Shown here: positions 1 through 7,970 of the stretch, piece by piece | How positions within the stretch are numbered: the stretch's first letter is position 1 | Layout of the letters: every line of letters begins with the position of its first letter | From: Micromonospora rubida | Lineage (GTDB): Bacteria; Actinomycetota; Actinomycetes; Mycobacteriales; Micromonosporaceae | DNA: 64,000 bases | NCBI RefSeq assembly: GCF_009908295.1 | Contig: NZ_JAAALO010000006.1 | Span: 124,001-188,000 of the forward strand | Direction of reading: 5' to 3' | Position numbers and translations under genes: made by a program | The notes under the pieces: model-generated | Databases searched by the model: none | What the model was told of the DNA's origin: nothing | What the model saw: the letters and a program-made list of their open reading frames with translations, nothing else

Positions 1-714
1 GCGGGTGGCGACCCAGGCCCGGCCGACCCGGCTGTTGGCCAGGTTCCGGACCAGCACGATCACCAGGAGGATCAACGTCAGCAGGAGCCAGTAGTACGGC
101 CGGGCGTCCACCACCCCGAACAGCGGCTTGCCGTCCGATCCGGAGCCCGGCGGGTGCGGGATTCCCGGGATGCCCCGCTGACCCTGGGCGATACCCTCGC
201 TGCGGGCGGCGTAGAGCCGGATCATCTCGGCGAAGCCGAGGGTCACGATGGCCAGATAGTCGCCGCGCAGCCGCAGCGTCGGGCCACCGAGGATGACGCC
301 GGAGATCATCGCGACCATGACCGCGATCGGCACCGCCGCCAGCCACGGCCACTCCGTCCCCAGCCGGCTCTCCGGCGAGGTCAGCAACGCGACCGTGTAC
401 GCGCCGAGCGCGTAGAAGCCGAAATAGCCCAGGTCGAGCAGGCCGGCGAAGCCGACCACCACGTTGAGCCCCACGGCCAGCAGGACGAAGACCGCGGTGT
501 CGAACAGCACGCCCGCGAAGTCCGACCGGGTGGTGTAGAGGGCGAAGTACTCGCTGCCGATCGGGAAGCCCAGGTACTCGTAGAACCACTTGTTGGGCAG
601 GATGTAGAGCAGGACGATCAGCGCCGCTAGGGCGGCCCAGCGGACCTGCTTGGGCATGGCGGCCCAGCGGGCCTTGAAGCCGGCGGGCCGACCCTTGTCC
701 ACGGTGGCGGTCAT
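1..714 (-). CDS. livM: Branched-chain amino-acid ABC transporter permease LivM, 3' part missing
   Basis: Inner-membrane permease of a branched-chain amino-acid importer. About 238 codons are present; the C-terminus lies beyond the left edge, since family members are usually 300-400 residues. After a short basic N-terminus come hydrophobic segments and the LivM hallmark GLNVVVGFAGLLDLGYFGFY, followed by the conserved LRLRGDYLAIVTLGFAEM loop that contacts the ATPase. The ATG overlaps the livH stop by four bases (ATGA), so the two are translationally coupled. The ATPase genes livG and livF are expected further left, outside the window. Confidence 0.93.
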   Translation of the reverse strand, partial: MTATVDKGRPAGFKARWAAMPKQVRWAALAALIVLLYILPNKWFYEYLGFPIGSEYFALYTTRSDFAGVLFDTAVFVLLAVGLNVVVGFAGLLDLGYFGFYALGAYTVALLTSPESRLGTEWPWLAAVPIAVMVAMISGVILGGPTLRLRGDYLAIVTLGFAEMIRLYAARSEGIAQGQRGIPGIPHPPGSGSDGKPLFGVVDARPYYWLLLTLILLVIVLVRNLANSRVGRAWVATR

Positions 715-1661
715 GCGCGCGCCCTCCCGAGAGATTCGCCGAGCAGGCCGGTGGGCCGGAACATCAGCAGCACGATCAGCAGCACGAAGCCGGTGAAGTC
801 CTTCCACTCCCCGCCGAACAGGCCGGCGGCGTAGTTCTCCACCACGCCGAGCAGCAGGCCGCCGAGCAGCGCGCCGCGCAGGTTGCCGATGCCGCCGAGC
901 ACCGCCGCCGCGAACGCCTTCAGCCCGATCAGGAATCCCACGTTGAACTTCGTGAATTCGTAGCGAACGTTCCACAGCAGCGCCGCGACGCCGGCCATCA
1001 GGCCGCCGAGCACGAACACCAGCAGGATCACCCGGTTCTTGTTGACGCCCATCAGGGCGGCGGTGTCCGGGTCCTGGGCCACCGCCCGGATGCCGCGGCC
1101 GAGCCGGCTGCGGTTCACGAACTGGTCCAGGCCGACCATCATCACCAGCGTCACGCCGAGGATCAGCAGCTGGATGTTGGTGACGGCCGCGCCGAAGACG
1201 GTGAACAGCGTCTCGGAGGGGAGCAGCGTCGGCATGCCGAACGGCGCCCGGGAGGTGCCGATCCCGAAGGACTCGGCGAGCACGAACGAAGCGCCGATCG
1301 CGGTGATGAGGAAGGCCAGCGGCGGCGCGTTGCGCCGCCGCAGCGGCCGGTAGGCGACCAGCTCCACGGTCACCGCCGTCGCCGCGGAGGCGACCCCCGC
1401 CACGATCAGGCCGGCCGCCAGCGCGAGGATCAGCGGGCCGAGGGCCGGCGCGGCGGAGTTCTGGTCGTAGCCGAGGGCCTCCCAGGTCCAGAAGGCGGTG
1501 AAGGTACCGACCATGAAGACCTCGGAGTGGGCAAAGTTGATCAGGCGGAGAACGCCGTAGACCAGGGTGTAGCCGAGGGCGACGAGGGCGTAGATCGCGC
1601 CCTGTTCCAGCCCGGTGATGGTCAGGGCCGGGAAATTCCCGAGCAACTCATCGAAGTTCAA
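711..1661 (-). CDS. livH: Branched-chain amino-acid ABC transporter permease LivH
   Basis: Second membrane permease of the Liv importer, 316 residues, full length for the family. It begins near the N-terminus with GLEQGAIYALVALGYTLVYG and carries the EAA-type loop ELVAYRPLRRRNAPPLAFLI, followed by several further hydrophobic helices and a C-terminal RPTGLLGE motif. The start is a TTG preceded by GGAG at seven bases. It lies 94 bases downstream of livK, with a strong hairpin in the gap, and overlaps livM by four bases. It is expected to pair with LivM to form the channel. Confidence 0.95.
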   Translation of the reverse strand: MNFDELLGNFPALTITGLEQGAIYALVALGYTLVYGVLRLINFAHSEVFMVGTFTAFWTWEALGYDQNSAAPALGPLILALAAGLIVAGVASAATAVTVELVAYRPLRRRNAPPLAFLITAIGASFVLAESFGIGTSRAPFGMPTLLPSETLFTVFGAAVTNIQLLILGVTLVMMVGLDQFVNRSRLGRGIRAVAQDPDTAALMGVNKNRVILLVFVLGGLMAGVAALLWNVRYEFTKFNVGFLIGLKAFAAAVLGGIGNLRGALLGGLLLGVVENYAAGLFGGEWKDFTGFVLLIVLLMFRPTGLLGESLGRARA

Positions 1662-1687
1662 GTGGGGGCTCCAACTGTGCGGCCAAA

Positions 1688-1722
1688 CGATGCGGCCGGG
1701 AGCATGACTCCCGGCCGCATCG
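1688..1722 (-). terminator. 15-bp perfect hairpin between livK and livH
   Basis: Arms 1688-1702 and 1708-1722 are perfectly complementary around a five-base loop. The hairpin sits 34 bases past the livK stop and before livH. It has no U-tract. It could act as a partial terminator or as a 3' mRNA stabiliser. Either would let the periplasmic-type binding protein be made in excess over the permeases, which is usual for such transporters. Confidence 0.6.
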
Positions 1723-1755
1723 TATGGATATCCCTTGGCGGGACCGGAGTACCGG

Positions 1756-2922
1756 TCAGGCCTTCGGGATCTCGATGTCGGGAACGACCTTGCCCGCGTT
1801 GACCTTGAACGCCCAGACCACCACCTGGGCCGGGTCCAGCTCGCCGGAGGCCTCGAACTTGTAGGTCACACCGGTGGCGGTGCCGGCCTTGTTGTAGGCC
1901 TTCACGAAGGCGAGGAGGTCGGCGCGGGTGGTCTTGCCGGCCTTGATGCCCTCAAGGTAGATCTTCGCGATGTCGTACGACACGTCGGCATAGGTGCCCG
2001 GCTCGGCGTTCTCGAAGGCCGCCTTGTAGTCGGTCACGAAGGTGCCCTTGGCCGCGGTGGCCGGGGCGCAGGGGCAGGTCAGGATGGTGCCCTCGGCGAC
2101 CGCCTGGCCGGCGACCTTGATGAAGAGGGCGTCGTTGACGCCGTCACCGGCGACCATGGTGCCCTTCCAGCCGGCGCCCTTGAGCTGCTTGAGCAGCAGG
2201 CCCGCCTCGGTGTAGTACCCACCGAAGAAGAGGGCGGTCGCGCCACTGCCGACGATCTTGGTGACGACCGCGGAGAAGTTGGTCTGCTTGACCTGGACCT
2301 TGTCCTCGCCGGTGACCGAGCCGAGGACCTTCTTGACCTCGGCCACCAGGCCCGTGCCGTACGCCGACTGGTCGTCCACGACGTAGACCTTCTCGGCCTT
2401 CAGCACGTTCTTGATGTAGCGACCGGCAGCCGGGCCCTGCGAGGTGTCGTTGCCGACGCCCCGGTGGAAGACCTTCCAGCCCTTGGTGGTCAGAGTCGGG
2501 TTGGTCGCCGACGGGGTGATGGCCGGCAGACCGGCCGCGTCGAAGATCGGGCCGCCCACCTCGGACTCGCCGGAGAACGCCGGGCCGACGAGGCCGACGA
2601 CCTTGGCGTCGCCCACCGCCTGCTGCGCCAGCGGCGGGGCCTTGGCCGGGTCGCCCTGCGAGTCGTACTGCTCGAGGTTGACCTTGCAGTCCGCGTTGTC
2701 CTTGTTGTACTGGTCGATCGCCAGCTTGGTGCCGTTGCGCATGTGGATACCAAGACCCGCGGCGTCGCCGGTGAGCGGGCCGAAGAAGCCGATCTTGAGG
2801 CCACAGGCGGCGGAGTTGCCGCCCTCCTCGGTGCCACTGTCGGCCTTACACGCGGCCGCGCTACTGAAAACGAGCGCGCTGATGGCCACGCCACCCAGCA
2901 CCCGTGCGAGCTTCTGCCTCAC
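1756..2922 (-). CDS. livK: Branched-chain amino-acid ABC transporter substrate-binding lipoprotein
   Basis: Extracytoplasmic binding protein (388 residues) that delivers leucine/isoleucine/valine or related ligands to LivHM. The N-terminus is a lipoprotein signal with a somewhat atypical lipobox (AAA-Cys25). The mature protein begins with LKIGFFGPLTGDAAGLG, typical of the periplasmic-binding-protein type 1 (LivJ/LivK) fold, and contains the GLVGPAFSGES segment of the ligand cleft. GTG start with a purine-rich GGAGGAGGGG Shine-Dalgarno about eight bases away. First gene of the livKHM operon. True ligand specificity cannot be read from the sequence. Confidence 0.94.
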   Translation of the reverse strand: MRQKLARVLGGVAISALVFSSAAACKADSGTEEGGNSAACGLKIGFFGPLTGDAAGLGIHMRNGTKLAIDQYNKDNADCKVNLEQYDSQGDPAKAPPLAQQAVGDAKVVGLVGPAFSGESEVGGPIFDAAGLPAITPSATNPTLTTKGWKVFHRGVGNDTSQGPAAGRYIKNVLKAEKVYVVDDQSAYGTGLVAEVKKVLGSVTGEDKVQVKQTNFSAVVTKIVGSGATALFFGGYYTEAGLLLKQLKGAGWKGTMVAGDGVNDALFIKVAGQAVAEGTILTCPCAPATAAKGTFVTDYKAAFENAEPGTYADVSYDIAKIYLEGIKAGKTTRADLLAFVKAYNKAGTATGVTYKFEASGELDPAQVVVWAFKVNAGKVVPDIEIPKA

Positions 2923-3188
2923 GGCTCGTACCCCTCCTCCGTCCGAAGGCCCGAATCACCCGCCGCAATGTGGAAATTGGCTCTTGCTGGAGGGGATCGA
3001 ACCGACCGCGTACCCGGTCTGGGGCGGGACGTTATCCCACCGGCAGGGCACGCCGTAAGACCTAGGAAGCGGGGTTGACCTAACCGTTACGTTGAGTGGC
3101 CAGATTCACCGAAGTGCTGTAACACACACCCACGACAAAGGGCGAAAGCGGACATCCGACACTGTCCGGAAACAAACCGCAGGCACGC

Positions 3189-4385
3189 TCACCCGGGCCC
3201 GCCCGGCATTCGCGCCGACCAGACCCCGGCGCCCCCCGCTCCATCCACCAGCAGCAGCACCCGGTCCCCCGCCCCGGCCACCGCGACCGACCGGTCCGCC
3301 CCCACCGGCAACGGGGCCGGCGCCAGCACCGGCGACCAGCCGCCACCATCCGTCGAGAACCAGGCCGCCCCGCCCGCCCCGGACAGGACCACCGCGACCA
3401 ACCCGCCGTCCACCGCGGCCAGGCCCGCCACCTGCGCCGACGCGCCCCCGGCCCGCTCCAGCACCCCGCCCGGCCGCCACCCGGCCCGGGCCGCTCCCGC
3501 CGCACCGGGCCCCTCGATCCAGGCCCCCACGCCGTCACCGCGTCTGCCCACCGCGACCAGCCGCTCCCCCGCCCGGACCACCCGCTGGAGATCACCCGGC
3601 GCGCCCGCGCCCGACAGCGGCTCCCGCCGCCAGCCCAGGCCGTCCGGCGACGTCCACACCGCCGGGTCACCGTCCAGCCGCCCCGGCGCCCGCGACGAAC
3701 CCACCAGCACCCAACCCGACGCTCCGGCGGCCACGTCCGCCGCCCAGGTCCGCCCCGCCGCGTCCGACGCGAGCGGTGGCACGCCGCTGACCAGCCGGAA
3801 CTCCCCCGCGTCCACTGAGGACCAGGCCGCCGCACCGGTGCCCCGGTTACCGGCGATCACCCAGCCCTGCGGGCCGCCCGCGATCCGCCCCACGTTCACC
3901 GCGTCCGGGCCGCCGAACACCTCGAACTCCGCCGGCACCTCCACCACCGAGCCGTCGGCGAGCTGCCGCCACGTGCTCACCCGGGGATTGCCGTGCACCC
4001 CGCCGCTCTTCGCGCCCACCGCCGCCAGCCGGCCGTCCCGGCAGCCCACCGCCCTCAGCACGTTCTCCGCGCCGTACCCGCTGCGCGCCGACAGCCGCAG
4101 CGGGGTCCACGCCGCCGCGTCCGGGCTGGACCACGCCGCCGGCCGGGTCACGCCCGCCGCGTCCGCGACCGCGCCCACCACGAACCAGCGCCCACCACAG
4201 GCCGCCGCGTCACGCAGCAGCAGCCGCCCCGGAGCGCCCGGCGGCGTCGGCAGGGTCACCGCCCGCCAGTCGGGGCGCAGCGGGGCCGGCTCCGGCGCGG
4301 GACGCGGCGCCGACCAGCACCCGGCCAACAGCACCGCACACGCGGCCACCACGCCGGGCATCGCCCGCAGACGCCGAGAAGGCAT
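3189..4385 (-). CDS. Secreted lipoprotein of unknown function, repeat-containing
   Basis: A 398-residue protein with a classical lipobox (LLAG-Cys23), so it should be acylated and tethered outside the membrane. The mature part is Pro/Ala-rich at first, then repeats a short pattern in which a W-S/T-S sequence is followed by D-A or P-D-G (for example AAWSSVDAGEF and VWTSPDGLGW). This suggests a beta-propeller or sialidase-like repeat fold. I chose the ATG at 4385 because it starts the signal peptide; the reading frame stays open upstream without leader-like sequence. Function not recognised. The pdtaR-like gene upstream is separated from it by a long palindrome. Confidence 0.75.
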   Translation of the reverse strand: MPSRRLRAMPGVVAACAVLLAGCWSAPRPAPEPAPLRPDWRAVTLPTPPGAPGRLLLRDAAACGGRWFVVGAVADAAGVTRPAAWSSPDAAAWTPLRLSARSGYGAENVLRAVGCRDGRLAAVGAKSGGVHGNPRVSTWRQLADGSVVEVPAEFEVFGGPDAVNVGRIAGGPQGWVIAGNRGTGAAAWSSVDAGEFRLVSGVPPLASDAAGRTWAADVAAGASGWVLVGSSRAPGRLDGDPAVWTSPDGLGWRREPLSGAGAPGDLQRVVRAGERLVAVGRRGDGVGAWIEGPGAAGAARAGWRPGGVLERAGGASAQVAGLAAVDGGLVAVVLSGAGGAAWFSTDGGGWSPVLAPAPLPVGADRSVAVAGAGDRVLLLVDGAGGAGVWSARMPGGPG

Positions 4386-4469
4386 GGACGCGATCGTATC
4401 GACCAACCGCACCACCGGGGACCCCCCACCCGCGCCGCGCCCCTCCCTCCCCGCGCCCCTCCCTCCCCG

Positions 4470-4531
4470 CGCACTTTCACGGAATGAGTGGCCATTCCGC
4501 GCGGGATGGCCACTCATTCCGTGAAAGTGCG
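4470..4531. terminator. 62-base near-perfect intergenic palindrome
   Basis: Two 26-base arms (4470-4495 and 4506-4531) are perfectly complementary; the ten bases between them are themselves nearly self-complementary, with one mismatched pair and a GCGC centre. It lies between the end of the response-regulator gene and the start of the lipoprotein gene on the minus strand. A terminator for the former is the simplest role. The length and perfection also fit a dispersed palindromic repeat element. Confidence 0.65.
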
Positions 4532-4559
4532 ACTCGGGGTTGGGGGGTGGGGGTGGGGG

Positions 4560-5180
4560 TCAGGGGGTGGGTTGGGGCGGGGCGCCGTCGGCGGTCTCGG
4601 CGAGGATCCGCTCGGCGACCTCCTTCATGGTCAGCCGGTGGTCCATCGCCGTGCGCTGGATCCACTTGAACGCCTGCGGCTCCGTCATCCCGTACGTGGT
4701 CATCAACGCGCCCTTGGCGCGCTCCACGGTCTTGCGGATCTCCAGCCGGTCGGTCAGGCCGGCGACCTCGGCCTCCAGCGCGGCGACCTCCGAGTACCGG
4801 GACAGCGCGATCTCCACCGCCGGCACCAGGTCGCTCTTCTGGAACGGCTTCACCAGGTACGCCATCGCGCCGGCCGCCCGGGCCCGCTCCACCAGGTCAC
4901 GCTGACTGAACGCGGTCAGGATGATCACCGGGGCGATCCGGGCGCCGGCGATCCGCTCGGCGGCGGCCAACCCGTCCATGATCGGCATTTTGATGTCGAG
5001 GATGACCAGGTCGGGCTTCAACTCCTCGGCGAGCCGGACGGCCGTCTCGCCGTCGCCGGCCTCGCCGACGACGTCGTAGCCCTCCTCGACCAGCATCTCG
5101 GCCAGGTCCAGCCGGATGAGCGCCTCGTCCTCGGCGATCAACACCCGCCTGCGCTCAGCATCCGTCTGCGTCTCGGCCAC
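4560..5180 (-). CDS. pdtaR: ANTAR-domain response regulator (PdtaR-like)
   Basis: Two-component response regulator of 206 residues acting on RNA rather than DNA. The receiver domain fills roughly residues 10-130, with the acidic pair AEDEALIRLD, the phospho-acceptor in VILDIKMPIMDG and the conserved Lys in YLVKPF. A coiled coil then leads to a C-terminal ANTAR domain (RAKGALMTTYGMTEPQAFKW). By homology with M. tuberculosis Rv1626 it should antiterminate transcription of target mRNAs when phosphorylated by a PdtaS-type kinase, not encoded here. GTG start chosen at 5180 because GGGAG lies just upstream and homologues begin AETQTDAERRR; the frame stays open through the tRNA region. Confidence 0.92.
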   Translation of the reverse strand: MAETQTDAERRRVLIAEDEALIRLDLAEMLVEEGYDVVGEAGDGETAVRLAEELKPDLVILDIKMPIMDGLAAAERIAGARIAPVIILTAFSQRDLVERARAAGAMAYLVKPFQKSDLVPAVEIALSRYSEVAALEAEVAGLTDRLEIRKTVERAKGALMTTYGMTEPQAFKWIQRTAMDHRLTMKEVAERILAETADGAPPQPTP

Positions 5181-5272
5181 GAGCCACTCCCACCAGTCTG
5201 TGCCCGACACCGCCGTGCCGGGTGTCGCCGTCCCTAGCGTAGTGGGTAGGCTGTCGGGGCCGAACCGTGGAA

Positions 5273-5346
5273 GCCCCTGTACTCCAATCGGAAGAGAGAC
5301 GGAGCTCAAACCTCCGACAGTGTGGGTTCGAGTCCCACCGGGGGCA
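5273..5346 (+). tRNA. tRNA with anticodon CAA (Leu-type), class I fold
   Basis: 74 bases fold as a canonical cloverleaf. Acceptor stem 5273-5279 pairs with 5339-5345 and A5346 is the discriminator. The D arm has G18G19 at 5290-5291. Anticodon stem 5300-5304 pairs with 5312-5316 around loop CTCAAAC, giving anticodon CAA at 5307-5309. The variable loop is only five bases (5317-5321). The T arm is GTGGG-TTCGAGT-CCCAC. CCA is not encoded. CAA reads the leucine codon UUG, and A73 fits leucine, but leucine tRNAs normally have a long class II variable arm. Identity is therefore uncertain. Confidence 0.85.
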
Positions 5347-5381
5347 CAGAAGTTGTCATACAGGCGTTCGAAGATGGGTGG

Positions 5382-6131
5382 GTGCATCCACCCGACGTGC
5401 GGGCCCGGGCCCGCGAACTTCGCGCGAAGGGCCACAACATGCGGTCGGTGGCCCGCTCCCTCTCGCTGCCCTACATGACCGTGTGGCACTGGTGCGTCGA
5501 CCGCCCCGAACGGGCCGTCGTCGGCACGGCGAAGCGCTGCTTCCGCTGCTCACCCGAGGTCAACCAGCTGACGGACCCGACGTCCTACGCCTATCTGCTC
5601 GGCCTGTACCTGGGCGACGGGCACCTGGTCACGTCCGCGAAGGCGCCAGTTCTCCGGATCGCCTGCACCACCGTCTATCCCGGTCTGATCGACTCGTGCG
5701 AGCAGGCGATGCTCGCCGTGCTCGCCGCGAAGGTGCAGAGGATCCCCAAGCGTGGCTGTGTCTCGGTGGAGAGCAGCGGTGCCCACTGGCCCTGCCTGCT
5801 TCCGCAGCACGGGCCGGGAAAGAAGCACGAGCGGCCCATCGTCCTCGCCGACTGGCAGCGCGAGGTCGTCACCGCCCACCCCGGCGACTTCGTTCGCGGC
5901 CTCTTCCACTCCGACGGCTGCCGGTTCGCCAACCGGGTGACCGCGCACGGCCGGGCCTACGTCTATCCCCGCTACATGTTCACGAACGAGTCCGCCGACA
6001 TCATGGGGCTCTGCCAGTGGGCGCTGTGCCTGCTCGGCGTCGCCTTTCGGATGAACCGCCGCAACTCACTGTCGGTGGCCCGGCGCGAGGCGGTCGCCGC
6101 GCTGGACCGGCACGTCGGCCCGAAGTCCTGA
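5382..6131 (+). CDS. HTH plus LAGLIDADG-like protein next to the tRNA
   Basis: About 249 residues. A short N-terminal helix-turn-helix (ARELRAKGHNMRSVARSLSL) precedes a CFRC pair and then two LAGLIDADG-type motifs, YLLGLYLGDGHL near residue 70 and FVRGLFHSDGCRF near residue 170, each keeping the catalytic acidic residue. This is the layout of a single-chain homing endonuclease or a regulator derived from one. The frame is open from a GTG at 5322 inside the tRNA T arm, and automatic annotation may start there. I place the start at GTG 5382, outside the tRNA; neither has a good Shine-Dalgarno. No intron or intein is visible around it, so it is free-standing. Confidence 0.72.
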   Translation: MHPPDVRARARELRAKGHNMRSVARSLSLPYMTVWHWCVDRPERAVVGTAKRCFRCSPEVNQLTDPTSYAYLLGLYLGDGHLVTSAKAPVLRIACTTVYPGLIDSCEQAMLAVLAAKVQRIPKRGCVSVESSGAHWPCLLPQHGPGKKHERPIVLADWQREVVTAHPGDFVRGLFHSDGCRFANRVTAHGRAYVYPRYMFTNESADIMGLCQWALCLLGVAFRMNRRNSLSVARREAVAALDRHVGPKS

Positions 6132-6173
6132 ACGGGCGGGCTCGCCGGTCAGCCGGAACGTGGCACCCGCCGG

Positions 6174-7334
6174 TCAGGCGAGCGCGGCGAGCGCCTGCTC
6201 CAGGTCCGCCCGCAGGTCCTCCGGGTCCTCCAGGCCGACGGAGATCCGCAGCAGGCCGCCGACCGGCTTGGCGTCGCCTTCGACCGGCCGGTGGGTGAGC
6301 GAGGCGGGGTGCTGGATCAGGGTGTCCACGCCGCCGAGGGAGACGGCGTGGGTGATCAGCCGGCAGGCCCCGGCGACGGCCGCCGCGGCGGGCGCGCCGC
6401 CGAATACCTCGAAGGCGAGCAGGCTGCCGGTGCCGGCCATCTGCCGGCCGACGAGCCCGGCGGGGTCGTCGACGCCGGGGTGGTGCACGCGGGCGACGGC
6501 GGGGTGGCGGGCGAGCCAGCCGGCGAGCTTCTCGGCACCGGCGGACTGGGCGCGGACCCGCACGGGCAGCGTCTGGAGGCCGCGGTGCAGCAGGTACGCG
6601 CCGAGGGGGTGCAGGATCGCGCCGGTGAGGGCGCGGACCTGGCGCAGCCGGGCGGCCCACTGGTCGTCGCAGGCGACGATCCCGGCGAGGACGTCGCCGT
6701 GGCCGCCGATGCTCTTGGTGGCGCTGTGCAGGACGAGCGCGGCGCCGTGCCGGGCGGGTTGCTGGAGGACGGGGGTGGCGACGGTGTTGTCGACGAGCAG
6801 GGGCACGTCGCCCGCGGCGGTGGCGAGGGCGGCGATGTCGACGAGGTCGAGCGTGGGGTTGGCGGGGGTCTCGACGATGACGAGGGCGGTGTCGGGGCGG
6901 ATGGCGGCGGCGACGCCGTCGGGGTGGGCCCAGGTGACCTCGGTGCCGAGCAGGCCGGTGGCGAGGACGTGGTCGGTGCCGCCGTAGAGGGGCCGGACGG
7001 CGACGATGTGGCGCTTCCCGTCCCGGGTGGCGGCGAGGAGGGTGGCGGTGAGGGCGGCCATGCCGCTGGCGAAGGCGACGGCGGCGGCGGTGCCTTCGAG
7101 CTCGGCGAGGGCGGTCTCGAAGCGGGCCACCGTGGGGTTCCAGAGGCGCTGGTAGACGGCGCTGCCGCCGGGCGGGAGGGTGCCCCCGGTGGCGAGGAGC
7201 TCGTACGCGTCACCGCCGTCGGTGACCGACGGCAGGGGGTTCGTGGTGGACAGGTCGATGGGTGGGACGTGGACGCCGAGGGCGGCCAGGTCGGCGCGGC
7301 CGGCGTGCACTGCTCGGGTGTCCACGGTCGTCAT
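6174..7334 (-). CDS. PLP-dependent trans-sulfuration / methionine gamma-lyase-type enzyme
   Basis: Cytosolic fold-type I PLP enzyme of the cystathionine gamma-lyase/synthase family, 386 residues (family about 380-400). Visible features are the N-terminal TRAVHAGR, the substrate-loop segment YQRLWNPTVARFETALAELE, the PLP-phosphate region FASGMAAL, the cofactor Asp in LLVDNT, and the Schiff-base lysine in LHSATKSIGGHGD. It is transcribed divergently from an Lrp/AsnC regulator. That arrangement is known for methionine gamma-lyase (mdeA/mdeR), so Cys, Met or cystathionine catabolism is likely. Substrate is inferred only. ATG at 7334 chosen over one at 7352; neither has a clear ribosome site. Confidence 0.88.
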   Translation of the reverse strand: MTTVDTRAVHAGRADLAALGVHVPPIDLSTTNPLPSVTDGGDAYELLATGGTLPPGGSAVYQRLWNPTVARFETALAELEGTAAAVAFASGMAALTATLLAATRDGKRHIVAVRPLYGGTDHVLATGLLGTEVTWAHPDGVAAAIRPDTALVIVETPANPTLDLVDIAALATAAGDVPLLVDNTVATPVLQQPARHGAALVLHSATKSIGGHGDVLAGIVACDDQWAARLRQVRALTGAILHPLGAYLLHRGLQTLPVRVRAQSAGAEKLAGWLARHPAVARVHHPGVDDPAGLVGRQMAGTGSLLAFEVFGGAPAAAAVAGACRLITHAVSLGGVDTLIQHPASLTHRPVEGDAKPVGGLLRISVGLEDPEDLRADLEQALAALA

Positions 7335-7371
7335 GCGGGAAGGGTCGAACATCAGGGCGGCAATCGGCAAT

Positions 7372-7389
7372 AGAATCGCAGAAGATTCT
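7372..7389. promoter_or_regulatory. Candidate Lrp-type operator
   Basis: A perfect inverted repeat, AGAATC (7372-7377) and GATTCT (7384-7389), with a six-base spacer lies in the short divergent gap between the gamma-lyase and the Lrp/AsnC gene. The region is AT-rich compared with its surroundings. Binding by the adjacent regulator is inferred. Confidence 0.5.
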
Positions 7390-7435
7390 GTTTGTCGGTC
7401 TTTGACAACGCGATGATTCGGAGCAGGATAGGTGA

Positions 7436-7915
7436 ATGCCCCTCGCACCGAATGATGTGCGGCCCTTCGCCGCCCTGGACGACGTCGACCGCGCGATCCT
7501 TTCCGAGCTGGCCGCGGACGGCCGGCTGCCGAACAACGCCCTGGCGGACCGGGTGGGGGTGGCGCCGTCGACCTGCCTGACCCGGACCCGGTCGCTGCGG
7601 GAGTGCGGCGCGATCCGGGGGTTCCACGCCGAGGTTGACCCGGCGGCGGTGGGGCTGCCGTTGCAGGCGCTGGTGTCGGTGCGGCTGACGGCGCACGAGC
7701 GGGCGGCGGTGGACGCGTTCCGGGCCCGGTCGGTGCGGCTGCCCGGGGTGGTGTCGGTGTTCCACGTGGCGGGCGCGGAGGACTACGTGCTGCACGTGCG
7801 GGCGGCCTCGGGGGACGCGTTGCGGGACTTCGTGCTGGATCATCTCGCGGTGGACCCGGCGGTGCAGCACACCCAGACCAGCCTGATCTTCGAGCAGGCG
7901 CGCGGGATGGGTTGA
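7436..7915 (+). CDS. Lrp/AsnC family transcriptional regulator
   Basis: A 159-residue regulator of the feast/famine type. The N-terminal winged helix occupies about residues 14-65 (DRAILSELAADGRLPNNALA, then VGVAPSTCLTRTRSL). The RAM ligand-binding domain follows, with LVSVRLTAHERAAVDAF and HVAGAEDYVLHV. ATG start. It diverges from the PLP gamma-lyase across about 100 bases containing an inverted repeat, so it probably senses an amino acid and controls both genes. Confidence 0.92.
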   Translation: MPLAPNDVRPFAALDDVDRAILSELAADGRLPNNALADRVGVAPSTCLTRTRSLRECGAIRGFHAEVDPAAVGLPLQALVSVRLTAHERAAVDAFRARSVRLPGVVSVFHVAGAEDYVLHVRAASGDALRDFVLDHLAVDPAVQHTQTSLIFEQARGMG

Positions 7916-7970
7916 GCACACGTACCCGGCGAGGGGAACAATTCCGGCACGGGGCGGGTTGGACGATCGC

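Noticed and set aside
2980..3060. T-arm-like sequence on the minus strand upstream of livK, suggesting a tRNA
   Set aside because: GGTTCGATCCC is present, but no acceptor stem, D arm or seven-base anticodon loop can be built around it.
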